From Fibrobacterota bacterium (lineage in GTDB: Bacteria > Fibrobacterota > Chitinivibrionia > Chitinivibrionales > Chitinispirillaceae), in NCBI GenBank assembly GCA_023436145.1, contig JAEZKP010000031.1, forward strand, positions 124,001 through 188,000: a stretch of 64,000 nt of DNA, read 5' to 3'. A program made the translations under genes and the position numbers. A model generated the notes under the pieces. The model had not been told where the DNA came from and did not search any database. It saw nothing but the letters and a program-made list of their open reading frames with translations. Shown here in pieces: positions 1 through 9,653 of the stretch. Positions within the stretch are counted from its first letter, which is position 1. Every line of letters begins with the position of its first letter.

Positions 1-2248
1 AATCATCAGTAACCGAAATGTCTTTCCGGTCGAAGTATTTTTCCCAGATTTCATGAATTTTACTTTCGCAATCATTGCGCGGTTGGACTATCTTCTTATC
101 GGCTTTTATTTCTGCTGTACTCAGTGATGGAAGCTTTTTACGATCAATCTTACCGCTGGGAAGAACAGGCAGCTGGTCAAAAGTTAAAAACTGACTGGGG
201 ATCATATAGGATGGAAGAAAGTTTTTCAGGGAATTACGTAACTCTTTTTCATCAATCTTTTTCCCCTCTTCCGGAACCACATAAGCCACCAACGATTGAA
301 TTCCCTGCGCATTGGTGCACAGTGCAACTGCCACCTGCCTTGCCTGAGTGGATTTTACTATGGTTGCTTCGATCTCACCCAATTCTATCCTCTGCCCTCT
401 AAGCTTCACCTGATCATCAATGCGACCGGCAAACTGTATACTGCCATCAGGAGCAAAACGGGCCCGGTCGCCTGACCTGTAAAGTCTTTGCGGAAAATCA
501 TTTCCTACCTGAAAAGGAGGGGTTACGAATTTCTGAGTGGTAAGCTCTTCCCGGTTAAGATATCCCAGAGCAAGACAATGTCCTCCTATGCAAAGTTCCC
601 CTGTCATTCCAGGCGCAACCGGTTGAAGATTTCTGTCAAGAATAAAAGCAGCATAATTGGGAGCAGGCCTGCCAATCGATGGCTTTATCCCTTTTCTGCA
701 CTCACCACTGGTGGCAATAACCGTGGCCTCAGTTGGTCCATAGGTGTTAAAGACTTTCCTTTTTCCATCCAGCCAGGGCTCTATTGCCTTAAGATGACAC
801 TCTTCTCCTCCCAGAATAAGTATGCGTACAGATTCCACCGGTGTCTGCATCATTGAAATCTGTGTAGGCACAGTGGAGAAAACTGTAACTTTCTGGGCAT
901 CCAGAAATTTTACCAGATCCGGTCCGGATAAAGCCTCAGATTTGGTTGCCGCCACCAGTAAAGCGCCACTATACCAGGCCAGCCACATTTCTTCCACAGA
1001 AGCATCAAATGAGACAGAAAAACCCTGAAACACTCTGTCTTTGTGATTGACTCTGAAGAGCCTGCTTTCACCGCGGATAAGATTGCATACAGAGCGATGC
1101 TGTAAAACCACTCCTTTTGGTTTACCAGTTGTCCCGGAGGTATAGATAACATATGCCGGATCATCAGCTGTAATAGCTCTCTCTTCTTTGGTCAGATTAT
1201 CCGTACTGAATTTTTTGAGTTCTTCTGGTAATCTTTCCACAATGACACACTCGTTAGTCAGTTCATTCTGTTTTTGCAACATGGTATCTGTAATCACCAT
1301 TTTGACATCAGCATCCTGCAGAATGTAACTGATACGGTCTGCGGGCGATCTGGGATCAATGGGAACATATGCAGCTCCGGCTTTAAGAACTCCCATAATG
1401 GCGATAAACACATCCTCCGAACGGGGAAGAAGAATCGCTACGAAAGAACCCCTTTTCACACCTCTGGATTGTAAAAGCCTGGCCAGAGCATTCGATCTGC
1501 GATTGAACTCTCTGTAACTTATCTCCTCTCCCCTGCATCGCAGTGCAGCTTTCCCTGAAAATGCCTGCACCGTTGTCTCAAAAAGCTGTGGCAGTGTTGA
1601 AGGACTTGATATCTGCGAATCTACAACCGATACACTCCAGCTTTGAAGCTTCTTTAGCTCCGGCTCTGAGAGCATTTGCAACAGAGATATTCTGGTGGAT
1701 GGATTCTTCAGGAATTCTTTAATTACCACAGTAATATGATCATGCCAACACCTGGGAATACTCTTTTCATCAAATCCCATATTGCTAATAATAAGGCTTC
1801 TTTCTACCGATGATTCAAAAAAGGCAATCATGGCAGGGGATTGCTCCTCTTCAGAAACGATGCTGGCAAAAAATGGAAAATATTCTTTCGCAGGATTAAT
1901 CAGATTCCTCCATTGCCTGCTTCCTTTGACAGAATTAATGATTTCTTTAATCAGATCAAGTATTGATTGGTCCTGGCTAAGTTGAAATTTAAAAATCTCA
2001 GCTTCATCATTTATTGCTTTTTTTCCCAGCTGAACTCTTACCTCATACTGTTGCTCATTCTGATAACGAAACATCAAAGTGGCAAATGCAGCGATCAGAA
2101 CCACCCCACCTGAGATATCGTTCTGTTCAGTAAAATCTTGCATCTGCTTAAGTTCATCTCCCGATATAATAGAGAAGTCACTTTGGAAATCAAAAAGATT
2201 CTGCGAATCCTCCGTTCGGGGTTTTTTTTCGCTTACCTGTGATTCCAT
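1..2248 (-). CDS. NRPS-like protein: partial condensation + adenylation domain, 3' end outside window
   Basis: An open frame starts with ATG at 2248 directly after a TAG, behind a GGATTGGAG ribosome site. It runs off the left edge, leaving about 749 residues visible. Residues 225-710 are an adenylation domain that activates an amino or aryl acid as an acyl-AMP. A3 (YTSGTTGKPKGV) lies near 367, YGPTEAT near 502, YRSGDRA near 589, GRIDDQVKLRGQRIELGEIE near 607 and LPSGKIDRKKLP near 694. A carrier domain begins at about 715. The first 210 residues resemble only the C-terminal half of a condensation domain, and no HHxxxDG is present, so peptide-bond formation by this part is unlikely. No other assembly-line gene is in view. 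The substrate cannot be read by eye. The family call is secure; the product is unknown. Confidence 0.9.
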   Translation of the reverse strand, partial: MESQVSEKKPRTEDSQNLFDFQSDFSIISGDELKQMQDFTEQNDISGGVVLIAAFATLMFRYQNEQQYEVRVQLGKKAINDEAEIFKFQLSQDQSILDLIKEIINSVKGSRQWRNLINPAKEYFPFFASIVSEEEQSPAMIAFFESSVERSLIISNMGFDEKSIPRCWHDHITVVIKEFLKNPSTRISLLQMLSEPELKKLQSWSVSVVDSQISSPSTLPQLFETTVQAFSGKAALRCRGEEISYREFNRRSNALARLLQSRGVKRGSFVAILLPRSEDVFIAIMGVLKAGAAYVPIDPRSPADRISYILQDADVKMVITDTMLQKQNELTNECVIVERLPEELKKFSTDNLTKEERAITADDPAYVIYTSGTTGKPKGVVLQHRSVCNLIRGESRLFRVNHKDRVFQGFSVSFDASVEEMWLAWYSGALLVAATKSEALSGPDLVKFLDAQKVTVFSTVPTQISMMQTPVESVRILILGGEECHLKAIEPWLDGKRKVFNTYGPTEATVIATSGECRKGIKPSIGRPAPNYAAFILDRNLQPVAPGMTGELCIGGHCLALGYLNREELTTQKFVTPPFQVGNDFPQRLYRSGDRARFAPDGSIQFAGRIDDQVKLRGQRIELGEIEATIVKSTQARQVAVALCTNAQGIQSLVAYVVPEEGKKIDEKELRNSLKNFLPSYMIPSQFLTFDQLPVLPSGKIDRKKLPSLSTAEIKADKKIVQPRNDCESKIHEIWEKYFDRKDISVTDD

Positions 2249-2784
2249 CTACTCCAATCCTTTACTTAAGGTTGCACAATAACTGCTGAAATTATGGAAG
2301 ACGAGATACTTTTCAAGCTTGTAAAGACGTCAATACTTAGGCAGTTTTGAATGTTAAGAAGAAAGAATACCCTGAAACAACAGGTTATTCCTTTTGACAA
2401 CATCAAAGCTGTTTGTTCAATTTAACATCCAAAAATCAGGCCAAGCGATAGTGATTTCAACATTTGTAACTCATTGTAATGTAGCAGGTTATACGGTTAG
2501 ACCAACTTTAAGCGGGTAAATCTGTCATTATCTTTTTGTTAATTTTTGCTTTTACGTTTAAGTCTGCTTTGCCTTCTAATAATGCTCTTTCTGTCTGCTC
2601 CAGCTATAATATCCGGAGATGCTCCCAGTCTATTAATTGTATACTTTGCCTAATAGAAACGGCATCCTGAATGGGATAAGGAAAGATTCTGCCTTTTTGG
2701 CTGGAAGCAGCTATTAAAAAGGATTATATTTCTTCTTTACAGCCCTGAAACATTAAACTTCTATATCTTTAAAGGAGCATTTTT
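2249..2784. other. Intergenic region between divergent genes
   Basis: This 536-base AT-rich stretch separates the reverse NRPS-like gene from the forward nitroreductase gene, so it should carry both promoters. No long frame looks coding. The one clear structure is an inverted repeat at 2365-2390, with arms GAATACCCTG and CAGGTTATTC (one mismatch) around AAACAA. It has no U-tract on either side, so an operator or UTR hairpin is as likely as a terminator. Confidence 0.5.
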
Positions 2785-3453
2785 ATGAATCTAGCTAAAG
2801 GCTGCGTTTTTGGTTTTATGCCACTGGCTATTACTTTTCTTCTGATTTGCTCTGCCTGTGCTCAGGAACAGATTTCTGTTGAAATCAAGCTACCCGCACC
2901 AAATAATAACAGAGGTACCTCTCTAATGAATGCACTGACTCAACGTGCATCATTTAGAAGCTGGGCTGAAAAGGAAATGGACAAGCAGGACATCTCCGAT
3001 CTTCTGTGGGCAGCTAACGGGATAAACCGTCCTGAAAAAGGGCTTCGCACCGCTCCTTCAGCCCACAATGCCCAGGATATCGACATATTCCTTTTCTCTA
3101 AGGAGAGAATCTATCTTTATAATCCAGAACAGCACTCTTTAATTACTTTGAAAACTGGTGATTTCCGCTCTCAAATCGGAAGGCAGAACTACGTAGGTAA
3201 AGCACCAATAAGTCTTATTCTGGTTTCCGATATCCGCAGGTTTAAAAAATCAGATACCGGGCTTTGCCTTAACTGGGCAGCATTAGATGCAGGGATGATT
3301 TCACAGAATATTTCACTTTTTTGCGCCGCTACTGATATGGGCACTGTTCCCAGAACATTTTTTAATGATGGCCAACTCAGAAAGTTACTTGCTTTAAAAA
3401 ACACTCAGCATATCATGATTCACCATCCGGTGGGATACATAGATAAGAACTGA
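2785..3453 (+). CDS. Exported SagB-type nitroreductase-family protein
   Basis: This 222-residue protein starts at ATG 2785 behind AAAGGAG. Residues 1-27 form a Sec signal peptide (hydrophobic core, then SACA before QE), so the mature protein should be periplasmic. The rest matches the FMN-dependent nitroreductase/SagB fold. An RASFRSW motif near residue 53 corresponds to the FMN-phosphate-binding RRSxR motif, and WAANGINRPEKGLRTAPSA resembles the conserved substrate-loop segment of SagB-type enzymes. Members reduce nitro, quinone or azoline substrates. The short length and export signal are typical of standalone SagB-type dehydrogenases rather than peptide-modifying SagB. No thiazole or oxazole partner genes are nearby, so the substrate is unknown. 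Confidence 0.85.
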   Translation: MNLAKGCVFGFMPLAITFLLICSACAQEQISVEIKLPAPNNNRGTSLMNALTQRASFRSWAEKEMDKQDISDLLWAANGINRPEKGLRTAPSAHNAQDIDIFLFSKERIYLYNPEQHSLITLKTGDFRSQIGRQNYVGKAPISLILVSDIRRFKKSDTGLCLNWAALDAGMISQNISLFCAATDMGTVPRTFFNDGQLRKLLALKNTQHIMIHHPVGYIDKN

Positions 3454-3570
3454 AAAATTCTTGTCTTCTTTGCATATCACTGCCAGCTTCCTCATTGGAA
3501 CTTCGTTTGCACTTCCTGCATATTAAAGCCTGCTATTTTAAAAAATGGCTGGCAATGCAGGAGGTAATTT

Positions 3571-3894
3571 ATGGAACATCGCGACAAAAAAAGGGATCAG
3601 CTGATCTCTTTTCTGGATAAACATGCCTTTGATCCTATTCTTGATAAAAACGAGGGCGAATTCGCAGACCGGTACCGCCCTCTGTTCCGCGATGTAAAAA
3701 GAAGCACCGAAAATGAAAAAAAAAGATTTCATGAAGACTACAATACCGCTCAGGATGTCAAGCAGAATTATCTTAGCGATCTGAATTCCACCACTGCTCG
3801 CAAGAAAAATAAGGAGCTTGAGGAGCTGGGGCTTCCACAGCTGCCTCATTTTAAAGATGAGTTTCTTCAGTTATGTAAAAAACTGGGGGTGTAA
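3571..3894 (+). CDS. Small charged cytoplasmic protein of unknown function
   Basis: I do not recognise this 107-residue protein. It has a strong ribosome site (CAGGAGGTAATTT before ATG 3571), no signal peptide and no membrane segment. It is rich in Lys, Glu and Asp and looks mostly helical. The middle (about 40-85) is almost continuously charged and could form a coiled coil, while the C-terminal 25 residues are more hydrophobic. It sits alone between the nitroreductase gene and the sensor kinase pair, with over 100 bases free on each side. The good ribosome site and coding-like composition support a real gene. Confidence 0.7.
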   Translation: MEHRDKKRDQLISFLDKHAFDPILDKNEGEFADRYRPLFRDVKRSTENEKKRFHEDYNTAQDVKQNYLSDLNSTTARKKNKELEELGLPQLPHFKDEFLQLCKKLGV

Positions 3895-4053
3895 GTATTA
3901 CACAAATTTGTTAAGGAAAAAAGCGAAGGTAGATAATGCTATCTAATACCGGCATAATCGCAGGTACACAATTTATAAAATCGTGGAAAGCGAATCTATT
4001 GCCCCAACAGTATCTTCAGGAGTTTTTTAAAATGTCTGCATAGGTTTCTTTCA

Positions 4054-4329
4054 ATGATAGAACAAAACGAAATTGTCACTTTGTTTCTGGGTGTAGGATG
4101 CGTGATATTAATCATTCTTAAAAGAGATCAGTTAAGAAGAATTCCTTTTTCCTCTTTTCTTTTGATCTCCTATTTCTGTCTTTTTCTGAGTTTCATCATG
4201 ACCGTCTTGGAAACCTATTTCTGGCAAAATCTATTTAATTTAATTGAACATTTCGGCTATTTGCTAAGCACCATTTTTTTAACTGCCTGGTGCTGGAATA
4301 TTGCCCGCGGAAAAAAAGTCAATATATGA
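4054..4329 (+). CDS. Small three-TM membrane protein coupled to a histidine kinase
   Basis: This 91-residue protein has three predicted membrane spans, at about 8-25, 33-55 and 64-84, with short polar loops and a basic C-terminus (RGKKVNI). No enzymatic motif is visible. Its stop overlaps the kinase start in an ATGA (TGA 4327-4329, ATG 4326), so the two are translationally coupled. The kinase also begins with about three membrane spans of similar character. The small protein may therefore be a separate half of the membrane sensor or an accessory that tunes the kinase; this is inferred from coupling alone. Confidence 0.75.
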   Translation: MIEQNEIVTLFLGVGCVILIILKRDQLRRIPFSSFLLISYFCLFLSFIMTVLETYFWQNLFNLIEHFGYLLSTIFLTAWCWNIARGKKVNI

Positions 4330-6554
4330 ATCTTATTATCATATTAATCATGATAAGTATTTTCTCCATTCTGTTTTCTTTCGTTATATTGATAAATGGT
4401 TGGAGAAAATCCATATGGTTTAATTTCTCACTACTACTTCTTTTAAGCCTGACACTGCTCTTTTTATTAAGCAATCTGCTTGAATGGGCAGTTCACATAA
4501 CTGTTCTTGACCCCTACGAAAGTTTTTTTCTGCCTGTAATATGGAGTTTCTTTTTCTTTACCAATATCATCAACTTGAAAGTGATCGACCTTAATAAAAT
4601 TCATGATGAATTAAAACTTTCAAACCAACGGTTCAGCCTGGTTACAGAAACCATTCAGGATATGTTCTGGCTGGAATCTGCAGAAAACGACCGGTCCTTG
4701 TTTGTCAGTTCCGGTTTCAGTTCAGTATTTGGTGAAAGTCACACCCCCGACTTAAAATTCCCACCTTCTGCTCACTACTGGCTTAATGCAATAAGTGACC
4801 AGGATCGCTCATACTACCTTGAGCAAATAAAAACAAAGTTGGCAGAAGGCCAACCTTACATCCTGGAATACAGAATCCGCAATAAAAATGGCAAGACAAA
4901 CTGGATTCTGGAAAAAGGGTATCCCATTAAAAATGAAAAAGGACAAATCGAAATTATCGCAGGTGTTTGTTCCAATATAACAGATCGCAAGCTTACTGAG
5001 CTGGCTCTCAAAAAAAATGAAGAAAAACTGCGGATAATTTTATCATCAATCGGAGACGCGGTTATCACCACTGACACAGAAGGTAAAGTAGAGTGGATTA
5101 ATAAAATTGCTGAGAACCTGACTGGCTGGACTTCGATTGATGCCCAGGGGAAAAATCTGACAGAGATATTTAAAATAGTCAAGAAGGAAAGCCGTAACAC
5201 TTTGATTGATCCGGTAAAGGCAGTATTGAGTTCAGGAAAAATCATTGAACTGGCCACCGATGCAATTCTGGTTGCCCGAAACAATAGAGAATACCATATT
5301 GCGGATTCCGCTGCCCCAATTAAAGATGATCAGGGAAACACTCACGGAGTGGTGATAGCATTTACGGATGTTACTACAAATTATATTTTACAACAACAAT
5401 TAATCGATAATAAGGAACGGCTGGAACTGGCTGTCTCCGGCGGACAACTTGGAACCTGGGATTGGGATGTTCAAAACGGAACAGTCATCTTTAATGACTG
5501 GTGGGCATTGATGCTTGGATACCCTGTAGAAGAAATTGAACCCAGTTTCAACTTCTGGAAAAACCTTATTCACCCTGAGGATCTACCCAAAGTCTTAGAC
5601 AGTATTAATGATCATTTGTATGGAAAAACCAGGTTTTTTGAAAGTGAATACAGACTTCAGTCTAAATCAGGTGACTGGGTCTGGGTACTGGGAAAGGGCA
5701 GGGTAATTCTAAGAGATATGGATGGGCAACCCTTACGGGCGTGTGGAACACATCTGGACATCACCAGCAGGAAAAAATCCCAGCAACAGCTTGAGCAACA
5801 GAAAGAACGTTTAAGTTCGATGAACGACCAGCTGTTAAAAGCCAATAAAAAGCTTGATGATGCCAATAACCGTCTTAAAGAACTGGATCTGCTGAAAAAT
5901 GATTTTATCTCTTTGGCTTCCCACGAACTGCGTACCCCAGTCACCACAGTGCTGGGTTTTGCACAAACTCTGTTGACTCCGGGCCTCATTATTAATGAGT
6001 CCAAACGCAATGAGTATCTGAAAATAATCGAAAAAGAAGCAATCCGTCTTGGAAAGTTGATTAATGATCTTTTAAATATCTCTGCTATCGAAACAGAACA
6101 TGACATGATGAATATGAAATGTGAATCTTTAGAAAAGATTGTCAGAGAAGTCATTGATGGCATGAACCCACCAATGAAAAAGATTATCCAGCTTATACTT
6201 GACAATAAAAGTAATTTCCTGGTTTATTGTAATAAGGATCAGATTAACCAGGTCTTTGTGATTATTATAGAAAATGCTCTCAGATACAGTAATGAAATTT
6301 TAATAAGACTGGAAGAACAAAACTCCCACACCAGGGTTTCTATCCATGATAATGGACCGGGAATAGCATCCCATCATCTGAAAGTCATCTTTGAAAAGTT
6401 TTACCGTATTCAGGGGGAGCGAAAGCCTGGAAAAGGCAGTGGTTTAGGACTGGCCATCGCCAAAGATATCATTACCGCGCATGGCGGGCAGATATGGGCT
6501 GAATCAACCCCTGGGCAGGGGAGTACCTTTTATTTTACTTTAAAGAAGTGCTGA
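4326..6554 (+). CDS. Membrane-bound hybrid-free sensor histidine kinase with three PAS domains
   Basis: I chose ATG 4326 (742 residues) because it overlaps the upstream stop as ATGA; an in-frame ATG at 4290 lies inside the upstream gene. Domain order is three membrane spans (about 1-25, 30-55, 66-88), PAS (100-220), PAS (235-360), PAS with PAC (365-495), coiled coil (495-525), HisKA with SHELRTP and phospho-acceptor His near 533, then HATPase_c (640-742). The ATPase has N box IIENALRYS, G1 DNGPGIA and G2 GSGLGLAIAKD. There is no receiver domain, and no cognate regulator is adjacent. The multiple PAS domains suggest a redox, ligand or energy signal. It ends four bases before the convergent exporter operon. 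Confidence 0.93.
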   Translation: MNLIIILIMISIFSILFSFVILINGWRKSIWFNFSLLLLLSLTLLFLLSNLLEWAVHITVLDPYESFFLPVIWSFFFFTNIINLKVIDLNKIHDELKLSNQRFSLVTETIQDMFWLESAENDRSLFVSSGFSSVFGESHTPDLKFPPSAHYWLNAISDQDRSYYLEQIKTKLAEGQPYILEYRIRNKNGKTNWILEKGYPIKNEKGQIEIIAGVCSNITDRKLTELALKKNEEKLRIILSSIGDAVITTDTEGKVEWINKIAENLTGWTSIDAQGKNLTEIFKIVKKESRNTLIDPVKAVLSSGKIIELATDAILVARNNREYHIADSAAPIKDDQGNTHGVVIAFTDVTTNYILQQQLIDNKERLELAVSGGQLGTWDWDVQNGTVIFNDWWALMLGYPVEEIEPSFNFWKNLIHPEDLPKVLDSINDHLYGKTRFFESEYRLQSKSGDWVWVLGKGRVILRDMDGQPLRACGTHLDITSRKKSQQQLEQQKERLSSMNDQLLKANKKLDDANNRLKELDLLKNDFISLASHELRTPVTTVLGFAQTLLTPGLIINESKRNEYLKIIEKEAIRLGKLINDLLNISAIETEHDMMNMKCESLEKIVREVIDGMNPPMKKIIQLILDNKSNFLVYCNKDQINQVFVIIIENALRYSNEILIRLEEQNSHTRVSIHDNGPGIASHHLKVIFEKFYRIQGERKPGKGSGLGLAIAKDIITAHGGQIWAESTPGQGSTFYFTLKKC

Positions 6555-6558
6555 CCTG

Positions 6559-7794
6559 TCATTCATAATGAAGTGCTTCGACCGGGTCCATTGAAGCAGC
6601 ACGGTTTGCAGGATACCATCCGAAAAATATCCCTACCAGAACGGAAAATCCAAAACCCAGTATAATTGACCACCACGAAACCGATGCCGGAAGATTTACC
6701 ACTTGAGAAACAAACCAGGCTAGTAGAAATCCTAAGATCATGCCAATAACTCCTCCCACGCAGGAAAGGACTATCGCCTCAATTAAAAACTGTCTTAAAA
6801 TATCTTTACGCTTTGCTCCTACAGCTCTTCTGATACCAATTTCCCTGGTTCTTTCCGAAACAGAAACCAGCATTATATTCATTATGCCTATTCCTCCCAC
6901 AACCAGTGAGAGCACTGTAACACCGATCATCAAACCGAATACTCCGGATGTTATATTTCTGTAGGTTTCTATCAGTTGTTCAGCAGTATTTATATTGAAA
7001 TCATTCTCTTCGTATGTTCCTACATTTCTTCTTCTTCGTAAAAGAGAAATTATTTCCTGACGGGTCTTTTCAATTACATCAGGACTCTTCGGTTGGACAA
7101 TAATAGTTACCGACTCTCTTCCACGAATAGTTATCGGACCGGAAATAAGTTTGATATAGGCAGATATTGGAATAATGACTATATTATCCTGATCGTTACC
7201 AAATAATTCCCCTTTGGCTTGTAGGACTGCAATGATTTCAAACCGGTTCTGCCCTATAAGTATTGACTGCCCAACAGCATCTACAGAGCCAAATAGTTCC
7301 TCAGCTATAGTTTTTCCAACCAAAGCAACCTGTCGGGTCTGGCTCATATCTACAGATGTCAATTGTCTGCCTGTTTCAATTTTAAAATCTGTGATATATT
7401 GATACTCCGGTGTGGTTCCCACCAGTTCGACTCCATCGAGAACTTCGCCACCATGACGTACGGTAGCCGTACCAGAGAGCATGGGAGCAACCCTTTGGGC
7501 TGATTGCACATGCAGGGAAACTGCTTCTGCATCTTCCAAAGTCAGATTTTTTCTTCCTTTGGCAGCTTGTAACTCCTCTCTGCTTAAAATCCATCCCTGC
7601 TTTTGAACATAGAAAGTATTAGTACCAATAGATGAAAGCTGATTACCAATCATTCTGTTTAATCCATCGATAAGAGCCAGCATACCTATCACAGTCATTA
7701 CACCAATCATCACTCCAATAGTGGTTAAACTCGAACGCAGCTTATGTGAGCGGATTGCTTTTATGGCCAGTCTGACAGATTCCCAGATGCTCAT
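6559..7794 (-). CDS. MacB-type ABC transporter permease
   Basis: This 411-residue inner-membrane protein has the MacB/FtsX layout. One N-terminal span (about 18-42) is followed by a large periplasmic MacB_PCD domain (about 45-255) and three C-terminal spans (about 285-310, 335-360, 370-395). The conserved LVVGGIGIMNIMLVSV and TREIGIRRAVGAKRKDIL segments are visible. The ATPase is a separate gene next door, unlike E. coli MacB where it is fused. MacB-type pumps are mechanotransmitters: ATP hydrolysis in the cytoplasm drives export of a periplasmic substrate through an adaptor and TolC. It is the last gene of a four-gene operon and directly abuts the ATPase gene. The substrate is unknown. Confidence 0.95.
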   Translation of the reverse strand: MSIWESVRLAIKAIRSHKLRSSLTTIGVMIGVMTVIGMLALIDGLNRMIGNQLSSIGTNTFYVQKQGWILSREELQAAKGRKNLTLEDAEAVSLHVQSAQRVAPMLSGTATVRHGGEVLDGVELVGTTPEYQYITDFKIETGRQLTSVDMSQTRQVALVGKTIAEELFGSVDAVGQSILIGQNRFEIIAVLQAKGELFGNDQDNIVIIPISAYIKLISGPITIRGRESVTIIVQPKSPDVIEKTRQEIISLLRRRRNVGTYEENDFNINTAEQLIETYRNITSGVFGLMIGVTVLSLVVGGIGIMNIMLVSVSERTREIGIRRAVGAKRKDILRQFLIEAIVLSCVGGVIGMILGFLLAWFVSQVVNLPASVSWWSIILGFGFSVLVGIFFGWYPANRAASMDPVEALHYE

Positions 7795-8490
7795 TTAGCT
7801 TGCCTTTTCATCACTTACTATCAGTCCATCTATGATATGGATTAGTCTGTGTGCATGCGATGCCACCTGGTGATCATGAGTTACAAGGATGAGGGTTTTT
7901 CCATTTTCAAAGAGATTCCCAAATATTTTCATGATGTCGTTACCGGTTTTACTGTCAAGATTTCCGGTTGGTTCATCGGCCAGAATTAACGGAGGGTTAT
8001 TTACTAAAGCACGGGCGATGGCTACTCTCTGTCGCTCTCCTCCGGACATCTCAGAAGGCCGGTGATTCAAACGGTGAGACAGGTTTACAGTTTCAAGTGC
8101 ATTTCTGGCTGTTTGAAAACGCAGATGTGGCTTTACACCTGAATATAACATGGGAAGCTCAACATTATGAAGAGCAGTATCCGCAGCCAGGAGATTAAAT
8201 GTCTGAAACACAAAACCGATACTGCGATTACGTACTTCTGAGAGCTGGTCGTCATCTAGCTTTGTTACAGGAATTCCATTTAAAAGATAATCCCCTTCAG
8301 TAGGTTTATCCAGACATCCAATAATATTCATCAATGTTGACTTTCCAGATCCTGAAGGCCCCATGATCGAAACATACTCTCCTTTATAAACATCTAGAGA
8401 GATGTTTTTAAGCGCACAGACCTCTGTTGTACCCATTTGATAACAACGGGAGACATTTGTTATCTGGATAATTTTTTCTGATTCATTCAC
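7795..8490 (-). CDS. MacB/LolD-type ABC transporter ATP-binding protein
   Basis: This is the ATPase partner of the adjacent permease. It has Walker A GPSGSGKST, the signature MSGGERQRVAIARAL, Walker B LILADEPTGNLD and the switch LVTHDH. I prefer GTG 8490 (231 residues), behind AAAGGG at suitable spacing. An in-frame GTG at 8508 is possible and adds six residues. Either start overlaps the end of the adaptor gene (stop at 8483-8485), so translation is coupled. Family members of this length power lipoprotein release (LolD) or tripartite efflux. The flanking adaptor and TolC genes favour efflux. Confidence 0.95.
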   Translation of the reverse strand: MNESEKIIQITNVSRCYQMGTTEVCALKNISLDVYKGEYVSIMGPSGSGKSTLMNIIGCLDKPTEGDYLLNGIPVTKLDDDQLSEVRNRSIGFVFQTFNLLAADTALHNVELPMLYSGVKPHLRFQTARNALETVNLSHRLNHRPSEMSGGERQRVAIARALVNNPPLILADEPTGNLDSKTGNDIMKIFGNLFENGKTLILVTHDHQVASHAHRLIHIIDGLIVSDEKAS

Positions 8491-9649
8491 TTTGCACCCT
8501 TTCACCACTCTGAAGTTCCCTTAGAGAATTAAAAGGGCCTGTGACCACCTTCTGACCAGGTTTTAAGCCGGATTTTATCTGTATATATTCCTCTCCTGCA
8601 ACACCTGTGATTACCGGCACCAGCAATGCAGTTCCATCTTGTACCACAAAAACCGCTTCTGTCTGTCCCTTATCTTTCAACTCTATATTACCATTTCCAT
8701 TTCTGAAATCGGAAAGCTGATCGACGGGACGGGTTAATACCGATTGAATAGGAACCATTACTACATTCTTTAGTTCCGCAGTGATGATTTCACTGGTAGC
8801 GGTCATTCCGGTTTTAAGCTCAGAAACAGTATCTTCAATAAGGATGCTTATATTATAATTGACAGCATTATCCTGCTCGAACTCCTGATCTTCTGCGGCA
8901 TAACCTATTTCATGCACCGAACCTTTAAAACGTTTCTCCGGTAGCGCTTCCACTTCAATGATTGCTCTTTGGCCCATTTTTACTTTTGCAATATCTGCCT
9001 CATCTACCTGACTTTCCACTTCCATTCTTGACATATCGGCTACCACCATAAGTTTTGTTCCAGGGTTATTTAAGGTCCCGGTGATTACATTTTCTCCTGG
9101 TTCAACATTGATCTGAATGATTGTACCCTGTATAGGAGAGGTTATTCTGGTTTTTTGAAGCTGATCTAATGCCTGCTCAAGATTAGCTTTTGCTTCCTTA
9201 ACCTGTGCCTGGCTCAGAAGGTGATTGGTTCTTGCAGTTTGATATTCCTGTTCTGAAATTAACTCTGATTTGTATAATTGTTTTGCCCGGTTCCACTGAG
9301 AACTGGCCTGTTCCAGATTTGCCTTCGCCACATCCAGACCTGCCTGCGCTCTACGTACCTGTGCTCTGAATTCGGCAGGATCAATCTGTAATAAAATCTC
9401 CCCTTTTTTTACATCCTGACCCTCTTTAACCAATAACTGCTGAACTATACCACTTATCGAGGATGATATTTGCACTTCTGTGAGCGGACGCACTGTTCCG
9501 GGAGCAGAGATAGTGGAAGTCAGATCACCCTGAACTACTTCGGAGATGCTTACCTTGACAGCAGATGCAGCTCTCCTAAAAAGAAGATAGGCTGTAATAA
9601 CAGCAAATGTAAGCAATATCAGAATCAATATTCTTTTATTCAGTTTCAC
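8483..9649 (-). CDS. MacA/HlyD-family periplasmic adaptor subunit
   Basis: This 388-residue adaptor has one N-terminal membrane anchor (about 7-24). A barrel-sandwich (lipoyl-like) segment around 60-95 contains VKEGQDVKKGEILLQIDPAE. A coiled-coil hairpin rich in Ala, Gln and Lys (about 95-165) is followed by a beta-barrel and a membrane-proximal domain (about 200-385). Adaptors of this class bridge a MacB-type permease to a TolC-type channel and stimulate its ATPase. The gene starts five bases after the TolC-like stop and overlaps the ATPase gene. The order TolC, adaptor, ATPase, permease makes a complete export machine in one transcript. Confidence 0.95.
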   Translation of the reverse strand: MKLNKRILILILLTFAVITAYLLFRRAASAVKVSISEVVQGDLTSTISAPGTVRPLTEVQISSSISGIVQQLLVKEGQDVKKGEILLQIDPAEFRAQVRRAQAGLDVAKANLEQASSQWNRAKQLYKSELISEQEYQTARTNHLLSQAQVKEAKANLEQALDQLQKTRITSPIQGTIIQINVEPGENVITGTLNNPGTKLMVVADMSRMEVESQVDEADIAKVKMGQRAIIEVEALPEKRFKGSVHEIGYAAEDQEFEQDNAVNYNISILIEDTVSELKTGMTATSEIITAELKNVVMVPIQSVLTRPVDQLSDFRNGNGNIELKDKGQTEAVFVVQDGTALLVPVITGVAGEEYIQIKSGLKPGQKVVTGPFNSLRELQSGERVQSE

Positions 9650-9653
9650 TCTT

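Noticed and set aside
124..1985. Several forward open frames in the first 2 kb
   Set aside because: They are antisense to the continuous NRPS-like frame, whose adenylation motifs are intact.
5657..6205. 182-codon reverse frame opposite the histidine kinase
   Set aside because: The forward frame has HisKA and ATPase motifs; the reverse frame has no features.
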